Below the pieces are notes generated by a model. That model was not told the DNA's origin, did not search any database, and saw only the letters and a program-made list of their open reading frames with translations. From assembly GCA_025061985.1 (NCBI GenBank), contig JANXAW010000018.1, forward strand, positions 1-40,128: a stretch of DNA of 40,128 nt, given 5' to 3'. Of the stretch, positions 7,545 through 18,374 are shown in pieces; position 1 is the stretch's first letter, and the number at the start of each line of letters is the position of its first letter. Source of the stretch: Fimbriimonadales bacterium. GTDB taxonomy: Bacteria; Armatimonadota; Fimbriimonadia; Fimbriimonadales; GBS-DC. A program made the position numbers and the translations under genes.

Positions 7545-8515
7545 GCCACAAGGTTTTGCTCGATAAGCTGCTGCACGGCGAGGGCGTTTGCCACTGCCAT
7601 CCGCCCGTCGTAGCCATCGTAAAGGGGCGTCTCGCCATAGGCAATCGCGCGCACGAAGCTGCGCAGCTCCCACATAAAAGGCTCTGGCGTGCCAATCTCC
7701 TCAGGCGTAAGACTCTTTTCCTCTCCGTCAACGCGCTTGTAGCGGATGGTGCCACTGAAGCCCGTATGCTCTAGGGTGCCTTCCGTCCCCACGATTCGTA
7801 CAAAGTAGCCCCCCAGCGTGTCCATAATGCTTGCCTCAATCACCCCGATAGCCCCTGTGTGGAAGCGCAGCAACGCTTGCCAATGCTGCACATACCTTGG
7901 CTTGAGAAGCGGTTGCACCCCCTGCGCCGCAACCACCTCGTAATCGCCCAGCAGCCAGCGCAGATAGTCCAGCTCGTGCACGTTCATCTCTACCAGAAAG
8001 CCCCCGCTTTTGGCGGGGTCAGCACGCCAACCCTCTCCGAACAGCCGAATGTCATAGCCGCGGCGCTGCACGTGCACAGCGACTGGCTCACCCACCACGC
8101 CCTCTTGAAGCCACTGCTTGGATTGCCAAAACAGCGGAAACAGACGCAGCACGTGCCCCACCATTAGAATGCGCTTTGCCTGTTGAGCCGCTTGGATGAG
8201 AGCGTCGCAGTGCTCCACAGTGAGCGCCATCGGCTTTTCGCAAAAGAGGTGCTTCCCCCGCTGCAGGATCCTCAGCCCTAACCTATAGTGGGTATGAGGA
8301 GGCGTTGCCAAAATCACTGCCTCAACCGCAGGGTCATTCAGCATAGCACTCAACGAGGGGTAGACGTTGGTTTCCAGTTCGGTTGCAGCTCGCTGGGCGA
8401 GCGCGGAGTCGGCATCGTAGACTCCAACAAGGCGCGCTTCGCTCAAAGGGCGCAGCTGCCACCCTAAGTGACGCCCTATTCCACCTACTCCAACTAAACC
8501 AACACCGATCTGCAT
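7478..8515 (-). CDS. Gfo/Idh/MocA family oxidoreductase
   Basis: A 345-residue NAD(P)-dependent oxidoreductase. The N-terminal Rossmann fold has GVGGIGRHLG; the family signature CEKPMAL carries the catalytic lysine region, and a C-terminal alpha/beta domain includes VEMNVHELDYLRWLLGD. Substrates in this family are sugars, inositols or related compounds and cannot be read here. The start at 8515 gives MQIGVGLVGVGG; upstream in-frame starts (8566) would enter the preceding gene. No Shine-Dalgarno is present; GGTATACT ends 14 nt before the ATG. The C-terminal tail (SRKRRSKASTRLNSS) is encoded in the 67 bp overlapping lpxD and may be a non-conserved extension. Confidence 0.88.
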   Translation of the reverse strand: MQIGVGLVGVGGIGRHLGWQLRPLSEARLVGVYDADSALAQRAATELETNVYPSLSAMLNDPAVEAVILATPPHTHYRLGLRILQRGKHLFCEKPMALTVEHCDALIQAAQQAKRILMVGHVLRLFPLFWQSKQWLQEGVVGEPVAVHVQRRGYDIRLFGEGWRADPAKSGGFLVEMNVHELDYLRWLLGDYEVVAAQGVQPLLKPRYVQHWQALLRFHTGAIGVIEASIMDTLGGYFVRIVGTEGTLEHTGFSGTIRYKRVDGEEKSLTPEEIGTPEPFMWELRSFVRAIAYGETPLYDGYDGRMAVANALAVQQLIEQNLVAQSRSRKRRSKASTRLNSSGNL

Positions 8516-8529
8516 CGCCGCCGCGGCAA

Positions 8530-8537
8530 AGTATACC
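8530..8537 (-). promoter_or_regulatory. GG-extended -10 box of the Gfo/Idh gene
   Basis: GGTATACT on the minus strand lies between the stop of the upstream ligase gene and the oxidoreductase ATG (14 nt away). No Shine-Dalgarno follows, so the leader would be very short. Confidence 0.45.
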
Positions 8538-8547
8538 GCCTGCGTGC

Positions 8548-9585
8548 TCAGTGCCACTCGCGCCACGCCTTGTAGGCAATGTACGGCAGCTTAGGTAGGT
8601 AGTATCCCATTATCCCAAGCACTGCGCGCGCAAGCGAAGGCTTGACGGGGCGAGGAGCAACAATACTCCACTGCCCCACCCGATACGCATGGTCTAGCGC
8701 AGCATAGGTATGCTGCAGCCCATACTGGCGCATGTGCACTGCAAGCGCATCGGCGATTGTGTACTCCAGTAGCTCTTCGGGAAGCTCTATAACCGCGCGA
8801 AGCTCAACATAAAGGCGTTTCAGGTCTGGAGTGTATCCCACCTGAGCTGCCTGCTGACGCAACTGCGTGTACCGCTCCAAGTCCAACGGGCGCGGCTCTG
8901 GGAGCGACGCAATCGCCCTTACCGCCTGCAACAACCATCGCAAGCGCTCCAAATCCCACACAGGGTCGAAAGCGCGGATCTCTATCGTGCCCAACCGCCG
9001 CGAGAGAATGATGTCTTGGAAGCGATAGAAGGGATCGGGGCGCAAAGTGCCAATCGCATACGAGCGCGCAATCCGATATGAGGGTCCAAAGTAGCGCCCG
9101 CCCGCAAAAGGACTGCTCGCCGATAGCCGCAACAACACAGGCAAAAAATAGGCTAAGTTGTTGTAGACCACCAAGCGTCGCTCTGGAGCAACGCCAATAT
9201 GCACGTGCAGCCCACCTGTATTGGTAGGGGATTCTAAATCAAACAGGTGCCCCACTGGCACAAGGTAGGCATCCCTCGCAGCGCGTGCCAAATCCGCGCG
9301 CCGTGCCTGTAAATCGGCAAGTAAGGCATCAACCGTTGCATGGGGGCGCGTAGCGATTTCCACGCTGCTCATAAGGCACTCGCGTATCTCCTTGCCTCGT
9401 GCGAAGTTGGTGGCGGAGTAGGTGTAATAGTAGCGTGGGTTGCTCCAAAGTAAGCGCGCCATCACATACAGCGCACCAAGGGAAGGGCGTGTTGGCTCTG
9501 TAATGAAGATTTCCTCCTCTAACCCGATGGTTACCCCGCGCAGCTCCGCGCATTCTGCAAACTCAGCAGCGGGAGTAGTCAGCAC
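8548..9585 (-). CDS. GCS2-family carboxylate-amine ligase (glutamate-cysteine ligase-like, YbdK type)
   Basis: A 345-residue ATP-dependent carboxylate-amine ligase of the GCS2 (YbdK) family, which form gamma-glutamyl-type amides. Signatures in order: GLEEEIFI near residue 20 (metal-binding glutamates), SSVEIAT, GGLHVHIGV and GTIEIRAFDPV. The acceptor is unknown; in-family activities include weak glutamate-cysteine ligation. The start is a GTG at 9585; the nearest ATG (9592) is out of frame. GGTATCCT on the minus strand ends 7 nt before this GTG with no Shine-Dalgarno, which fits a leaderless GTG start. The next gene downstream (Gfo/Idh) starts 32 bp after the stop and has its own -10 box. Confidence 0.85.
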   Translation of the reverse strand: MLTTPAAEFAECAELRGVTIGLEEEIFITEPTRPSLGALYVMARLLWSNPRYYYTYSATNFARGKEIRECLMSSVEIATRPHATVDALLADLQARRADLARAARDAYLVPVGHLFDLESPTNTGGLHVHIGVAPERRLVVYNNLAYFLPVLLRLSASSPFAGGRYFGPSYRIARSYAIGTLRPDPFYRFQDIILSRRLGTIEIRAFDPVWDLERLRWLLQAVRAIASLPEPRPLDLERYTQLRQQAAQVGYTPDLKRLYVELRAVIELPEELLEYTIADALAVHMRQYGLQHTYAALDHAYRVGQWSIVAPRPVKPSLARAVLGIMGYYLPKLPYIAYKAWREWH

Positions 9586-9592
9586 AAGCCAT

Positions 9593-9600
9593 AGGATACC
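9593..9600 (-). promoter_or_regulatory. GG-extended -10 box of the GCS2-family gene, leaderless GTG
   Basis: GGTATCCT on the minus strand, 7 nt before the GTG start at 9585, and no Shine-Dalgarno between them. Confidence 0.45.
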
Positions 9601-9674
9601 CTACAGGTTTCCCAGAAGCGAGCGTAGGTCAGTAGCGTTCCAGCGTAACCATCAACAACACAGGAGGTGTTTCC

Positions 9675-10199
9675 GTGAGACGCAAAGGTTTTACGCTGAT
9701 TGAGTTGTTAGTCGTTATCGCAGTTATTGCGATTTTGGAGGCGATTTTGTTCCCTGTGCTGGCACAGGCGCGTGAAAAGGGGCGACAATCGAGGTGCTTG
9801 TCGAGCATGCGCCAGTTGGGGTTGGCGCTGGCGATGTATCGATCGGATGGGGAGGGGCGCCATCCAGGTCCGGCGGATGGCGAGCGCTGCCCTAGCGAGT
9901 GGCGCTCCCCCGATTAGCCGTGGTGGATGGGGAGAGAGACGCTCAACGATGGCTACTTCTGGGCAATCAGCGTGCGCTCGGGCGTGTATGAACTCAATGA
10001 TTGCCCCTCAATTGCCCACGCCAACGGGGCGAACTTCCAGTTTTTCGATGGGCACACCAAGTGGGTGCGTGCAACCCATCCCCGTGAACGCGCGCGCCTC
10101 AATCAGTGCCCCCACACTGTGCCGAAGCACTACTTCTGCCCCAAGATTCCGTTCCCCGAGTCGGCACAGTATGCAGGCGCGTGTGAGCAAAGACCATAA
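9675..10199 (+). pseudogene. Broken prepilin-like protein (N-methylation motif plus H-X9-DG motif)
   Basis: AGGAGG at 9662-9667 precedes a GTG start by 7 nt. The N-terminus [16 protein letters not shown] is a type IV pilin/pseudopilin signal with cleavage after the glycine and Glu at mature position 5, followed by a long hydrophobic helix. The frame stops at TAG 9915-9917. The same frame resumes directly and encodes NDGYFWAISV and AHANGANFQFFDGHTKW, the C-terminal H-X9-DG motif of DUF1559-type proteins. The two halves total only about 175 codons, shorter than the usual 200-330, so a nonsense codon plus an internal deletion is likely. The truncated 80-residue product might still enter the membrane. 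A sequencing error at the TAG cannot be excluded. Confidence 0.7.
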
Positions 10200-10276
10200 G
10201 TTGGCGTGGGCGGGGCATAACATCTTGCCTTGCTGCAACATAGGAATCTGCGCGACAGGGGCGTACCTGTTGTTTT

Positions 10277-10537
10277 ATGAAGCCGACGCCCTCGATACGG
10301 GAGTACTGGCGTGCAAATGTGCGTCTGATAGCGCTCTTGTTAGCCGTTTGGTTCTTGGTTAGCTACGTCGTCAGCATCATTTTGGCGCCGTGGCTCAACC
10401 AGTTTCGCTTGGGAGGGGCTCCGTTGGGGTTCTGGTTCGCCCAGCAAGGCAGCATCTATGTGTTTATATTGCTCATCTGGATTTACGCCCGCTGGATGGA
10501 CACGCTCGATCGCAAGTACGATGTACACGAAGAGTAA
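10277..10537 (+). CDS. DUF4212 small subunit of a sodium/solute symporter
   Basis: An 86-residue inner-membrane protein with two hydrophobic helices (about residues 16-37 and 52-68) and the family motifs REYWRANVRLIA, FWFAQQGSIYVFI and a charged C-terminus (MDTLDRKYDV). DUF4212 proteins are encoded next to SSS-type transporters of the VC_2705 family and are regarded as their small subunit, which matches the next gene. The ATG at 10277 has no obvious Shine-Dalgarno. The gap to the large subunit is 92 bp. Confidence 0.88.
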   Translation: MKPTPSIREYWRANVRLIALLLAVWFLVSYVVSIILAPWLNQFRLGGAPLGFWFAQQGSIYVFILLIWIYARWMDTLDRKYDVHEE

Positions 10538-10629
10538 AACCACTGGTCAGGGGCGTCGCTAAGCGAATTGCGCAAGCACTTAGACATGCACTCAGGTCGC
10601 ACACCACTGGTGCAAGGAGGCGCAAGGCG

Positions 10630-12372
10630 ATGTCGGTAGAGCTGTGGACCTATATCGTCGTAGGGTTAAGTTTCTTGTTCTACGTTTACATCGGCTATGC
10701 CAGCCGTGTGCGTGACACAAGGGGGTTCTATGTTGCAGGGCGCAGCGTACCTGCCTTCGCGAATGGCGCTGCGACGGCAGCGGATTGGATGAGCGCCGCA
10801 AGCTTCATCTCAATGGCGGGAGTGATTGCCACTGCAGGGTATGATGGCGCGATTTACCTTATGGGCTGGACGGGTGGGTATGTGCTGTTGGCGTTGCTGC
10901 TGGCGCCGTACCTGCGCAAGTACCGCAAGTTCACTGTACCCGACTTCGTGGGCGATCGGTATGCCTCTAACGCTGCTCGCACGATTGCAGCGATTGCCAC
11001 CATTCTTGTCTCGCTGGTGTACATCGCTGCGCAAATGCGTGGCGTAGGCATTGTGTTCAGCCGCTTTTTGGCGTTGGATATCGCGCAGGGCGTGCTGATT
11101 GGTGTCGGTGTGGTTGCCTTCTTTGCGATTTTGGGCGGAATGAAGGGCGTCACATGGACGCAAGCCGCGCAGTACGCGGTGCTGATTATTGCCTACCTAA
11201 TCCCTGGCTTTGCGCTGGCGTATATGCTGACAGGCAACCCCATTCCGCAACTGGCGTTTGCCTTCAGCGATATGTGCGACCGCATCAATCAACTCCAGAC
11301 CGAGTTAGGATTTGCGGAGTACACGCAGCCGTTCCAGAGCAAACCGATGATTGATGTGTTGGCGGTCACGGCAGCGCTTATGATTGGCACGGCGGGCTTA
11401 CCTCACGTGATTATTCGCTTTTACACCACGCCCGATGTGCGCTCCGCGCGCTACTCGGCGTTCTGGGCATTGGTTTTCATCGGGTTACTGTATACAACTG
11501 CCTCGCCCTTGGGAATGTTTGCTCGCTACAACCTCATCAATACGCTGCATGGTAAGCCGATTGAGGAAGTACGCAAGATTGACTGGGTTGCTAAGTGGGA
11601 GCAGACGGGCTTGCTCAAGATCGTGGATAAAAACGGCGATGGCATCGTGCAGATTGCCAAGGGTAAAGCGTTCAAGGAAAAAGGCGGAAAGCCCGACTTC
11701 AGCCAACCTGATATGAGCAACTCCAACGAGGTGTTTTTAGACAATGACATCATCGTGCTTTCTACGCCAGAAGTGGCACGGCTTGCGCCGTTCGTGATTG
11801 CGCTTTTGGCAGCAGGCGGGCTGGCAGCTGCACTTTCCACTGCATCGGGCTTACTGATTGCAATGTCCAGCGCTGTCGCGCACGATTTGTACTACCGAGT
11901 GTTCAATCCACACGCGCCCGAACGGTTACGCCTGCTGATTGGACGCTTGGCGATGGTGCCCGTGCTGGTGATTGCTGCGTATATGGGTATCAATCCACCG
12001 GGCTTCGTGGCGCAATTGGTGGCGTTTGCGTTCGGCTTGGCAGCCTCAGGGCTGTTCCCTGCGATTTTGTTAGGGATTTTTGACCGTCGCATGAACCACC
12101 AAGGCGCAATCGCAGGGATGGTTGTCGGGCTGACCTTCACAACCGTGATGATTGTGTTGATGCGCTCGCCCCAGCTGCTGGGCACGGCACAGCCTATCGT
12201 CAAGGACTTCTTCGGCATTAGCGCAGAGGGCGTGGGCATCATCGGCATGCTCCTGAACATGGCGACTGCACTCATCGTGTCGCGGCTAACACCGCCCCCA
12301 CCTGAGCACATCCAAGAGCTGGTGGACTCGATTCGCATCCCCCGTGGCGCAGGCGAGGCACTGGATGAGTAG
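10630..12372 (+). CDS. Sodium/solute symporter large subunit (SSS family, VC_2705 type)
   Basis: A 580-residue inner-membrane transporter with about 13 predicted helices, related to the acetate permease ActP branch of the sodium:solute symporters. Typical stretches are YVAGRSVPAFANGAATAADW near the N-terminus, the TAGLPHVIIRFYT motif and ALSTASGLLIAMSSAVAHDLYY. A polar loop between helices holds the EF-hand-like DKNGDGIVQI, usual for this subfamily. The start at 10630 follows AAGGAGG (10614-10620) by 9 nt; the frame is open upstream to 10390 but that part overlaps the small-subunit gene and is not conserved. Substrate is probably a small carboxylate such as acetate, by family only. Confidence 0.9.
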   Translation: MSVELWTYIVVGLSFLFYVYIGYASRVRDTRGFYVAGRSVPAFANGAATAADWMSAASFISMAGVIATAGYDGAIYLMGWTGGYVLLALLLAPYLRKYRKFTVPDFVGDRYASNAARTIAAIATILVSLVYIAAQMRGVGIVFSRFLALDIAQGVLIGVGVVAFFAILGGMKGVTWTQAAQYAVLIIAYLIPGFALAYMLTGNPIPQLAFAFSDMCDRINQLQTELGFAEYTQPFQSKPMIDVLAVTAALMIGTAGLPHVIIRFYTTPDVRSARYSAFWALVFIGLLYTTASPLGMFARYNLINTLHGKPIEEVRKIDWVAKWEQTGLLKIVDKNGDGIVQIAKGKAFKEKGGKPDFSQPDMSNSNEVFLDNDIIVLSTPEVARLAPFVIALLAAGGLAAALSTASGLLIAMSSAVAHDLYYRVFNPHAPERLRLLIGRLAMVPVLVIAAYMGINPPGFVAQLVAFAFGLAASGLFPAILLGIFDRRMNHQGAIAGMVVGLTFTTVMIVLMRSPQLLGTAQPIVKDFFGISAEGVGIIGMLLNMATALIVSRLTPPPPEHIQELVDSIRIPRGAGEALDE

Positions 12373-12410
12373 GGGAATGCCTTAGAACCTACCCGCCCAG
12401 AAACTTTGGA

Positions 12411-12434
12411 GGGAGCGGCCTCCAAGCTGCTCCC
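12411..12434 (+). terminator. Possible terminator after the symporter
   Basis: GGGAGCGGC, 6-nt loop, GCTGCTCCC forms a 9-bp stem with one G-U pair, 39 nt after the symporter stop. It is followed by CCTATTTGCTG rather than a real T-run, so termination is uncertain. Confidence 0.4.
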
Positions 12435-12483
12435 CTATTTGCTGCCTTATCGCTGACACCGTTGTAGTTGTGTTAGGCAAGCA

Positions 12484-12493
12484 GGTATTATAA
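12484..12493 (+). promoter_or_regulatory. GG-extended -10 region of the amidase gene
   Basis: GGTATTATAA lies 17 nt before the ATG at 12511, and GAGG (12504-12507) lies between. The same GGTATTATAA string occurs upstream of clpB at 38662. Confidence 0.45.
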
Positions 12494-12510
12494 ACGCCAA
12501 CGAGAGGCGG

Positions 12511-14133
12511 ATGCGAAGGCACGCGCTGGGACTAGCGCTGGCGCTGATTGTTTGCCTTGCGTGGGCAGACGACCTGCGTGAGGCGCGGTTGGCGTGGCTT
12601 GGAGAGACGCTGGAGTTGAACCCACCCGCCTTGTGGGATGGGCGCGAGCTATGGCTGCCGATTGCTCACTTGGAACGGTTGGGCATTCCCTTAGAGGTGC
12701 ATCCCCATGCAGTGCGCTTGCCGCACCTGCCTACTGACCAACCTAGTGCATATGTGCCGCTGGATGCCAAGCGGGGGCATCCGTGCGTGCCTTTGCGTGA
12801 CCTTGTGCGTCGCTGGGGCGGTTTTACGCGCTGGGACGAGGCAAACCAGACGCTCGTTGTGCTGGCACGCCTGCAGGAAGTACGGTTAGAATATCCTGCT
12901 TTGCATTTCAGGACCAGCCTCCCTGTTGTGTGGCGTGCTTTCGTGATGCAGGATCCCGCGCGGCTGGTGATTGACTTGGTGGGGTGTGCGCTGCCCGAAG
13001 TGCCTTTGCCCTTGCCAGCGTCCCACGAGCAGGTGAAAGCGGTTCGAGTGGGGCAGTTCGACTCGCGCACTGTGCGTGTGGTGTTGGAGATGGACGCCCC
13101 CGCGGCTACCCCTGAAAGCGGTTTAGCCAGTGAGTGGCAGCTCTTGCTGGCGTCTTCGCACTCGCCTGCGTTAGCTGCTGAACCCTCCCCTGTGCTGGTG
13201 GAGACGCCTGCTCCCCCTGCCCCTCCACCACCCCCATTTGAGTTGCCACCGCTTCGGCGAGACGCACGAGGATGGGTGAGCCTATCACTACCGTTGCCCG
13301 AAGGGGTGCAGCCCCGCGTGGCGTTTCTAGAGAACCCGCTGCGGATCGCTCTCGATGTGCCGGGCTACCTGCCTAAGCCTGTGGAGCGGGCCATTGAAGA
13401 CCCCAATCTGTTCGTGCGCATAATGCGTGCCGCGCCCATAGAGGGTGGGAGGGTGCGCCTCGTGTTGGAACTGGCGCGCAGTGTGGGCGTGCAAATCCTC
13501 TCGGGCAAAACAGGCATCACGCTCAACTTGCGCTTACCTCGAAATGCGGGCGGCAAACTAAGCCAGAAGGTGATTGTGATTGACCCCGGGCACGGCGGCG
13601 CGCAGGCAGGGGCACGCTGGCGCGAAGGCAACAAAGTGATTGAGGAAAAAACCATCACCTTAGCCATCGGTTTGCAAGTCGCGGAGCTATTGGCGCGCGA
13701 AGGCGCAACGGTGATTCTGACACGCAGTGAGGATAAGTTTGTGGGCTTGTATGAGCGTACTGCCCTCGCGAATAGCGCAGGGGCGCACTTTTTCGTTAGC
13801 ATCCACTGCGATTCAAACCCACGCCCAAACTCTGCGTCGGGCACAACGGTTTACTACCACCGAGATGACGCCGATAGCCGCGCCTTAGGGCAGGCGATTC
13901 TGAATGAGATTGTGAAGGTGAGTGGCTTGCCCTCGCGAGGCGTGCGCTCTGACACCACTCTGTACCAGAAAGGGCTAGCCGTGTTGCGCACCAGCCAAAT
14001 GCCCGCCGTGCTGATTGAGGTGGGCTTCCTCAACCACTCGGTTGACCGCGCTAAGCTTATTGACCCCGCCTTCCAAAAGCGTGTGGCGGAGGCGATTGTG
14101 CGCGGTCTGAGAGCCTATGTGGAGGGGCAGTAG
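12511..14133 (+). CDS. amiC: N-acetylmuramoyl-L-alanine amidase with AMIN domains
   Basis: A 540-residue periplasmic zinc amidase that cuts the amide between N-acetylmuramic acid and L-alanine of peptidoglycan, usually during daughter-cell separation. A signal peptide (residues 1-19) is followed by a copper-amine-oxidase-N-like segment (about 40-110), an AMIN-like domain (about 120-200, ARLVIDLVG), a proline-rich linker (PAPPAPPPPPFELPP), a second AMIN-like domain (about 250-345) and amidase_3 (350-540). Zinc and catalytic residues are visible: H361 (DPGHGG), E379 (IEEKT), H432 (SIHCDS) and E503 (LIEVGFLN). The start has GAGG upstream and the right signal sequence. Convergent with eno, 6 bp apart. 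The symbol rests on domain order; other Ami names are possible. Confidence 0.9.
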   Translation: MRRHALGLALALIVCLAWADDLREARLAWLGETLELNPPALWDGRELWLPIAHLERLGIPLEVHPHAVRLPHLPTDQPSAYVPLDAKRGHPCVPLRDLVRRWGGFTRWDEANQTLVVLARLQEVRLEYPALHFRTSLPVVWRAFVMQDPARLVIDLVGCALPEVPLPLPASHEQVKAVRVGQFDSRTVRVVLEMDAPAATPESGLASEWQLLLASSHSPALAAEPSPVLVETPAPPAPPPPPFELPPLRRDARGWVSLSLPLPEGVQPRVAFLENPLRIALDVPGYLPKPVERAIEDPNLFVRIMRAAPIEGGRVRLVLELARSVGVQILSGKTGITLNLRLPRNAGGKLSQKVIVIDPGHGGAQAGARWREGNKVIEEKTITLAIGLQVAELLAREGATVILTRSEDKFVGLYERTALANSAGAHFFVSIHCDSNPRPNSASGTTVYYHRDDADSRALGQAILNEIVKVSGLPSRGVRSDTTLYQKGLAVLRTSQMPAVLIEVGFLNHSVDRAKLIDPAFQKRVAEAIVRGLRAYVEGQ

Positions 14134-14139
14134 CCCCGC

Positions 14140-15618
<1,479 letters not shown>

Positions 15619-15641
15619 ACCTTCGACGATAGACGATACAC

Positions 15642-16571
15642 TTAGGTACTGACTGCCACAGCCCAGTAGCCTTGCTGGGTAAGCGTGTGGGCAAGTTGCT
15701 CGGCGTGCGTTTGCGAGGTGCATAGCCCTGCTTGAGCAGCGCCGCTGCCACACAGCAGCACGCGCAGCACTCCATAGGCCTGCATCTGTTGTCGAAGCGT
15801 CTGGAGTTCGGGAATCGCGCTTAGCACGGGCTGCTCAAAATCGTTGTGGAGCAATGGCGCAAGGTTTTCTGGGGTGCGAATTGCGCCTTGCCGAAGCGCG
15901 TCGGCAAGTCGTTGGGTGTAGGGGGCAGGTGTGTTTGGGCGTAGCGGCTCGCGACCGAGCAACGCATATGCCCACGCTGTGGGCACGCCCACCCCGTACG
16001 GCTTCGCTAGCACCCACCAGAACTGAGGTAGGGCAGGCAAGGGCGTAATTTGTTCGCCTCTGCCACGCGCAAGGGCGCATGCGCCGTTGAGGAAAAACGC
16101 TACATCTGCACCGAGTGTGCTGGCAAGCGCCGTTAGGTTGGGTGTGCGAACGCCTACGGCAGATGCCCACGCTGTCAGCAAGCGCACGGTCGTCGCAGCG
16201 TCGCTGCTACCGCCCCCTAAACCCGCTTGTGCGGGAATCCGCTTGACCAAAGTTGCCCGCCACTCGCCCTCACCAGATGGCAGCGCAAGTTCACTTGCAA
16301 ACGCTTCGACTGCCTTCCAAACGAGGTTGCGAGCATCGCTGGGAACATCGGCATGCGATGCGCTGGCTGAAGGCGGCAGGAGAGCGCCCACCACTGTGAG
16401 CGAGCCATGCGCGGATGCAAGGGCAGGGTGGTTTGGTAGCTCCAGCACAAGCGTGTCGTAGAGGCTCAGCGTGTGTAAGATTGTAGCGACTTCGTGATAG
16501 CCATCGGAGCGGCGCCCCAACACCTCCAGCGTGAGATTGAGTTTGGCAGGCGCGTGCCCCTCAAGCCTCAT
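15642..16571 (-). CDS. ispE: 4-diphosphocytidyl-2-C-methyl-D-erythritol kinase IspE
   Basis: A 309-residue GHMP-family kinase of the MEP (non-mevalonate) isoprenoid pathway, phosphorylating the 2-hydroxyl of CDP-methylerythritol. [20 protein letters not shown] near the N-terminus and the glycine-rich ATP loop [14 protein letters not shown] are diagnostic, followed by [14 protein letters not shown] 16571 lies inside the aspS 3' end (11-bp overlap with its stop), indicating translational coupling; a GTG at 16583 is an alternative but less family-like start. The C-terminal [10 protein letters not shown]-like stretch appears as [12 protein letters not shown], the third GHMP motif. Confidence 0.93.
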   Translation of the reverse strand: MRLEGHAPAKLNLTLEVLGRRSDGYHEVATILHTLSLYDTLVLELPNHPALASAHGSLTVVGALLPPSASASHADVPSDARNLVWKAVEAFASELALPSGEGEWRATLVKRIPAQAGLGGGSSDAATTVRLLTAWASAVGVRTPNLTALASTLGADVAFFLNGACALARGRGEQITPLPALPQFWWVLAKPYGVGVPTAWAYALLGREPLRPNTPAPYTQRLADALRQGAIRTPENLAPLLHNDFEQPVLSAIPELQTLRQQMQAYGVLRVLLCGSGAAQAGLCTSQTHAEQLAHTLTQQGYWAVAVST

Positions 16572-18345
16572 CGTCCAGCACAACCTTTAGGTGCAGCTCG
16601 CGCAACTGCTCCTCGCTTACGGGCGATGGCGCACCAAACATCACATCCACCATCGCCGTGTTTTTGGGGAAGGCGATTACATTGCGAATGGTCTCATCGC
16701 CCGTAAGCAGCATCACGAGGCGGTCAATGCCTGGCGCAATCCCTCCGTGCGGAGGCGCGCCGTACTCAAAAGCTTCTAACAAGTGCCCAAACCGCTCCTG
16801 AATTTCAGCATCCGAGTAGCCGAGTAGTTTGAAGATCTTGTTTTGCAACTCGCGCTGGTGGATACGGATGCTGCCACTGGCAAGCTCATTGCCGTTGCAT
16901 ACTAAGTCGTAGCAGTTGGCGCGCACTTTGCCAGGGTCGGTATCCAGCAACGGGATATCTTCCTCGCGGGGGGCGGTGAACGGGTGATGGGAAGGTTCCC
17001 ATCGCCCTTCCTCGGCGTTCCATTCCAGCAGGGGGAAGTCCACAATCCACGCAAACGCCAGCAGATTCGGGTCTGCTAAGCCAAGTTCGTGCCCCATTCG
17101 GTGGCGCAGGCGGCTGAGACACTCATTCACCACCTTGGGCGTATCGGCAACAATTGCCACAAGGTCGCCTGTCTGCGCGCCTGTGCGCTGTTGAATGGCG
17201 CTCAGCTCGGCTTCGCTGAGGAACTTTGCGATCGGCGAGCGGATGCCTTCCGCAGTGAAGGCGATGGTCGCCAGCCCTTTGGCACCAAACCGCTTGACAA
17301 ACTCCGTCAACTCGTCGATTTGCTTGCGCGAGTAGTGCGCACAGCCAGGGAGACAGATGGCTTTCACAATCCCGCCTGCCTCAATCGCATTCCGAAACGC
17401 TTGGAATTCGGTCTCGCGCAAAATGTCGGTTAGCTCGTGGAGTTCCAGCCCGAAGCGGAGGTCGGGTTTGTCTGTGCCGTAGCGGGCAAGTGCCTCGTTG
17501 TAAGTAAGGCGCGGGAAAGGTTTCAGCACACGCTTATCGGTGCAAGTCTCAATCATGCTGGTGAAAAGCTCCTCAATCAGGTTGAGGATGTCCTCCTGCG
17601 TGACGAAAGACATCTCAAGGTCAAGTTGGGTGAATTCGGGTTGGCGGTCGGCGCGTGGGTCTTCGTCGCGGAAGCAGCGAGCGATTTGGAAGTAGCGCTC
17701 CACCCCTGCCACCATTAGAAGCTGCTTGAGCTGTTGAGGCGATTGGGGCAGCGCATAGAACTTGCCTGGGTAAAGGCGGCTGGGCACAAGGTAGTCCCGC
17801 GCGCCTTCGGGGGTGCTTTTGATGAGGATAGGCGTCTCTATTTCCAAAAAGCCGCGCTCGGATAGAAAGTCGCGGATGTACTTCACGATGCGGTGGCGCA
17901 GCTCGAGACGGCGGTACATCGCCGGGCGGCGTAAATCTAAGTAGCGATACTTAAGACGCACACTTTCGTCGACTTGCAAGTTTTCTTCGTTGATTGGAAA
18001 GGGTGGGGTTTTGGAAGGGTTGAACACGTGCAATGCGTGCGCAAATACTTCGATTTCACCTGTGGCGAGTTTGGGATTTTCTGCGCCGGGGCGTCGGCGG
18101 CGCACCTCGCCCGCAATCGCTACGCAATACTCAACGCGCAAGTTGCTCGCCTGCTTTACTAACTCAGGGCTGATTGAGGGGTCAAACACCACTTGCACCA
18201 GTCCTGTACGGTCGCGCAGGTCAATGAACACCAGCCCGCCCAAGTCGCGGATGCGATGCACCCAACCGTTGAGGCGCACATGCTGCCCGATGTGTTCAGG
18301 GCGTAGCACCCCGCACGCATGCGTCCGTTGCCATTCTGGTTTCAT
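16561..18345 (-). CDS. aspS: Aspartyl-tRNA synthetase
   Basis: A 594-residue class II aminoacyl-tRNA synthetase of the bacterial AspS type. The N-terminal OB-fold anticodon domain ([22 protein letters not shown] cut to its core by residues 25-45) is followed by motif 2 ([18 protein letters not shown]), the bacterial GAD insertion (about 300-420) and motif 3 ([14 protein letters not shown]). Length matches bacterial-type enzymes. No Shine-Dalgarno precedes the ATG; GGTACAAT ends 11 nt upstream, so the leader is very short. The gene overlaps ispE by 11 bp, forming an aspS-ispE unit. Whether it also makes Asp-tRNA(Asn) cannot be decided from this window. Confidence 0.97.
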   Translation of the reverse strand: MKPEWQRTHACGVLRPEHIGQHVRLNGWVHRIRDLGGLVFIDLRDRTGLVQVVFDPSISPELVKQASNLRVEYCVAIAGEVRRRRPGAENPKLATGEIEVFAHALHVFNPSKTPPFPINEENLQVDESVRLKYRYLDLRRPAMYRRLELRHRIVKYIRDFLSERGFLEIETPILIKSTPEGARDYLVPSRLYPGKFYALPQSPQQLKQLLMVAGVERYFQIARCFRDEDPRADRQPEFTQLDLEMSFVTQEDILNLIEELFTSMIETCTDKRVLKPFPRLTYNEALARYGTDKPDLRFGLELHELTDILRETEFQAFRNAIEAGGIVKAICLPGCAHYSRKQIDELTEFVKRFGAKGLATIAFTAEGIRSPIAKFLSEAELSAIQQRTGAQTGDLVAIVADTPKVVNECLSRLRHRMGHELGLADPNLLAFAWIVDFPLLEWNAEEGRWEPSHHPFTAPREEDIPLLDTDPGKVRANCYDLVCNGNELASGSIRIHQRELQNKIFKLLGYSDAEIQERFGHLLEAFEYGAPPHGGIAPGIDRLVMLLTGDETIRNVIAFPKNTAMVDVMFGAPSPVSEEQLRELHLKVVLDDEA

Positions 18346-18356
18346 AGGCGAGCGGA

Positions 18357-18364
18357 ATTGTACC
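18357..18364 (-). promoter_or_regulatory. GG-extended -10 box of aspS
   Basis: GGTACAAT on the minus strand in the 29-bp gap after the glycoside hydrolase stop, 11 nt before the aspS ATG, with no Shine-Dalgarno. It would let aspS be transcribed independently of the upstream hydrolase. Confidence 0.5.
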
Positions 18365-18374
18365 TACTTCGGGC

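Noticed and set aside
8064-8080. CACGTG-centred palindrome TGCACGTGCA as a possible parS
   Set aside because: It lacks the TTT/AAA flanks of parS and is within coding sequence.
10390-10629. N-terminal extension of the symporter frame
   Set aside because: It overlaps the DUF4212 gene in another frame and a strong AAGGAGG site fixes the start at 10630.
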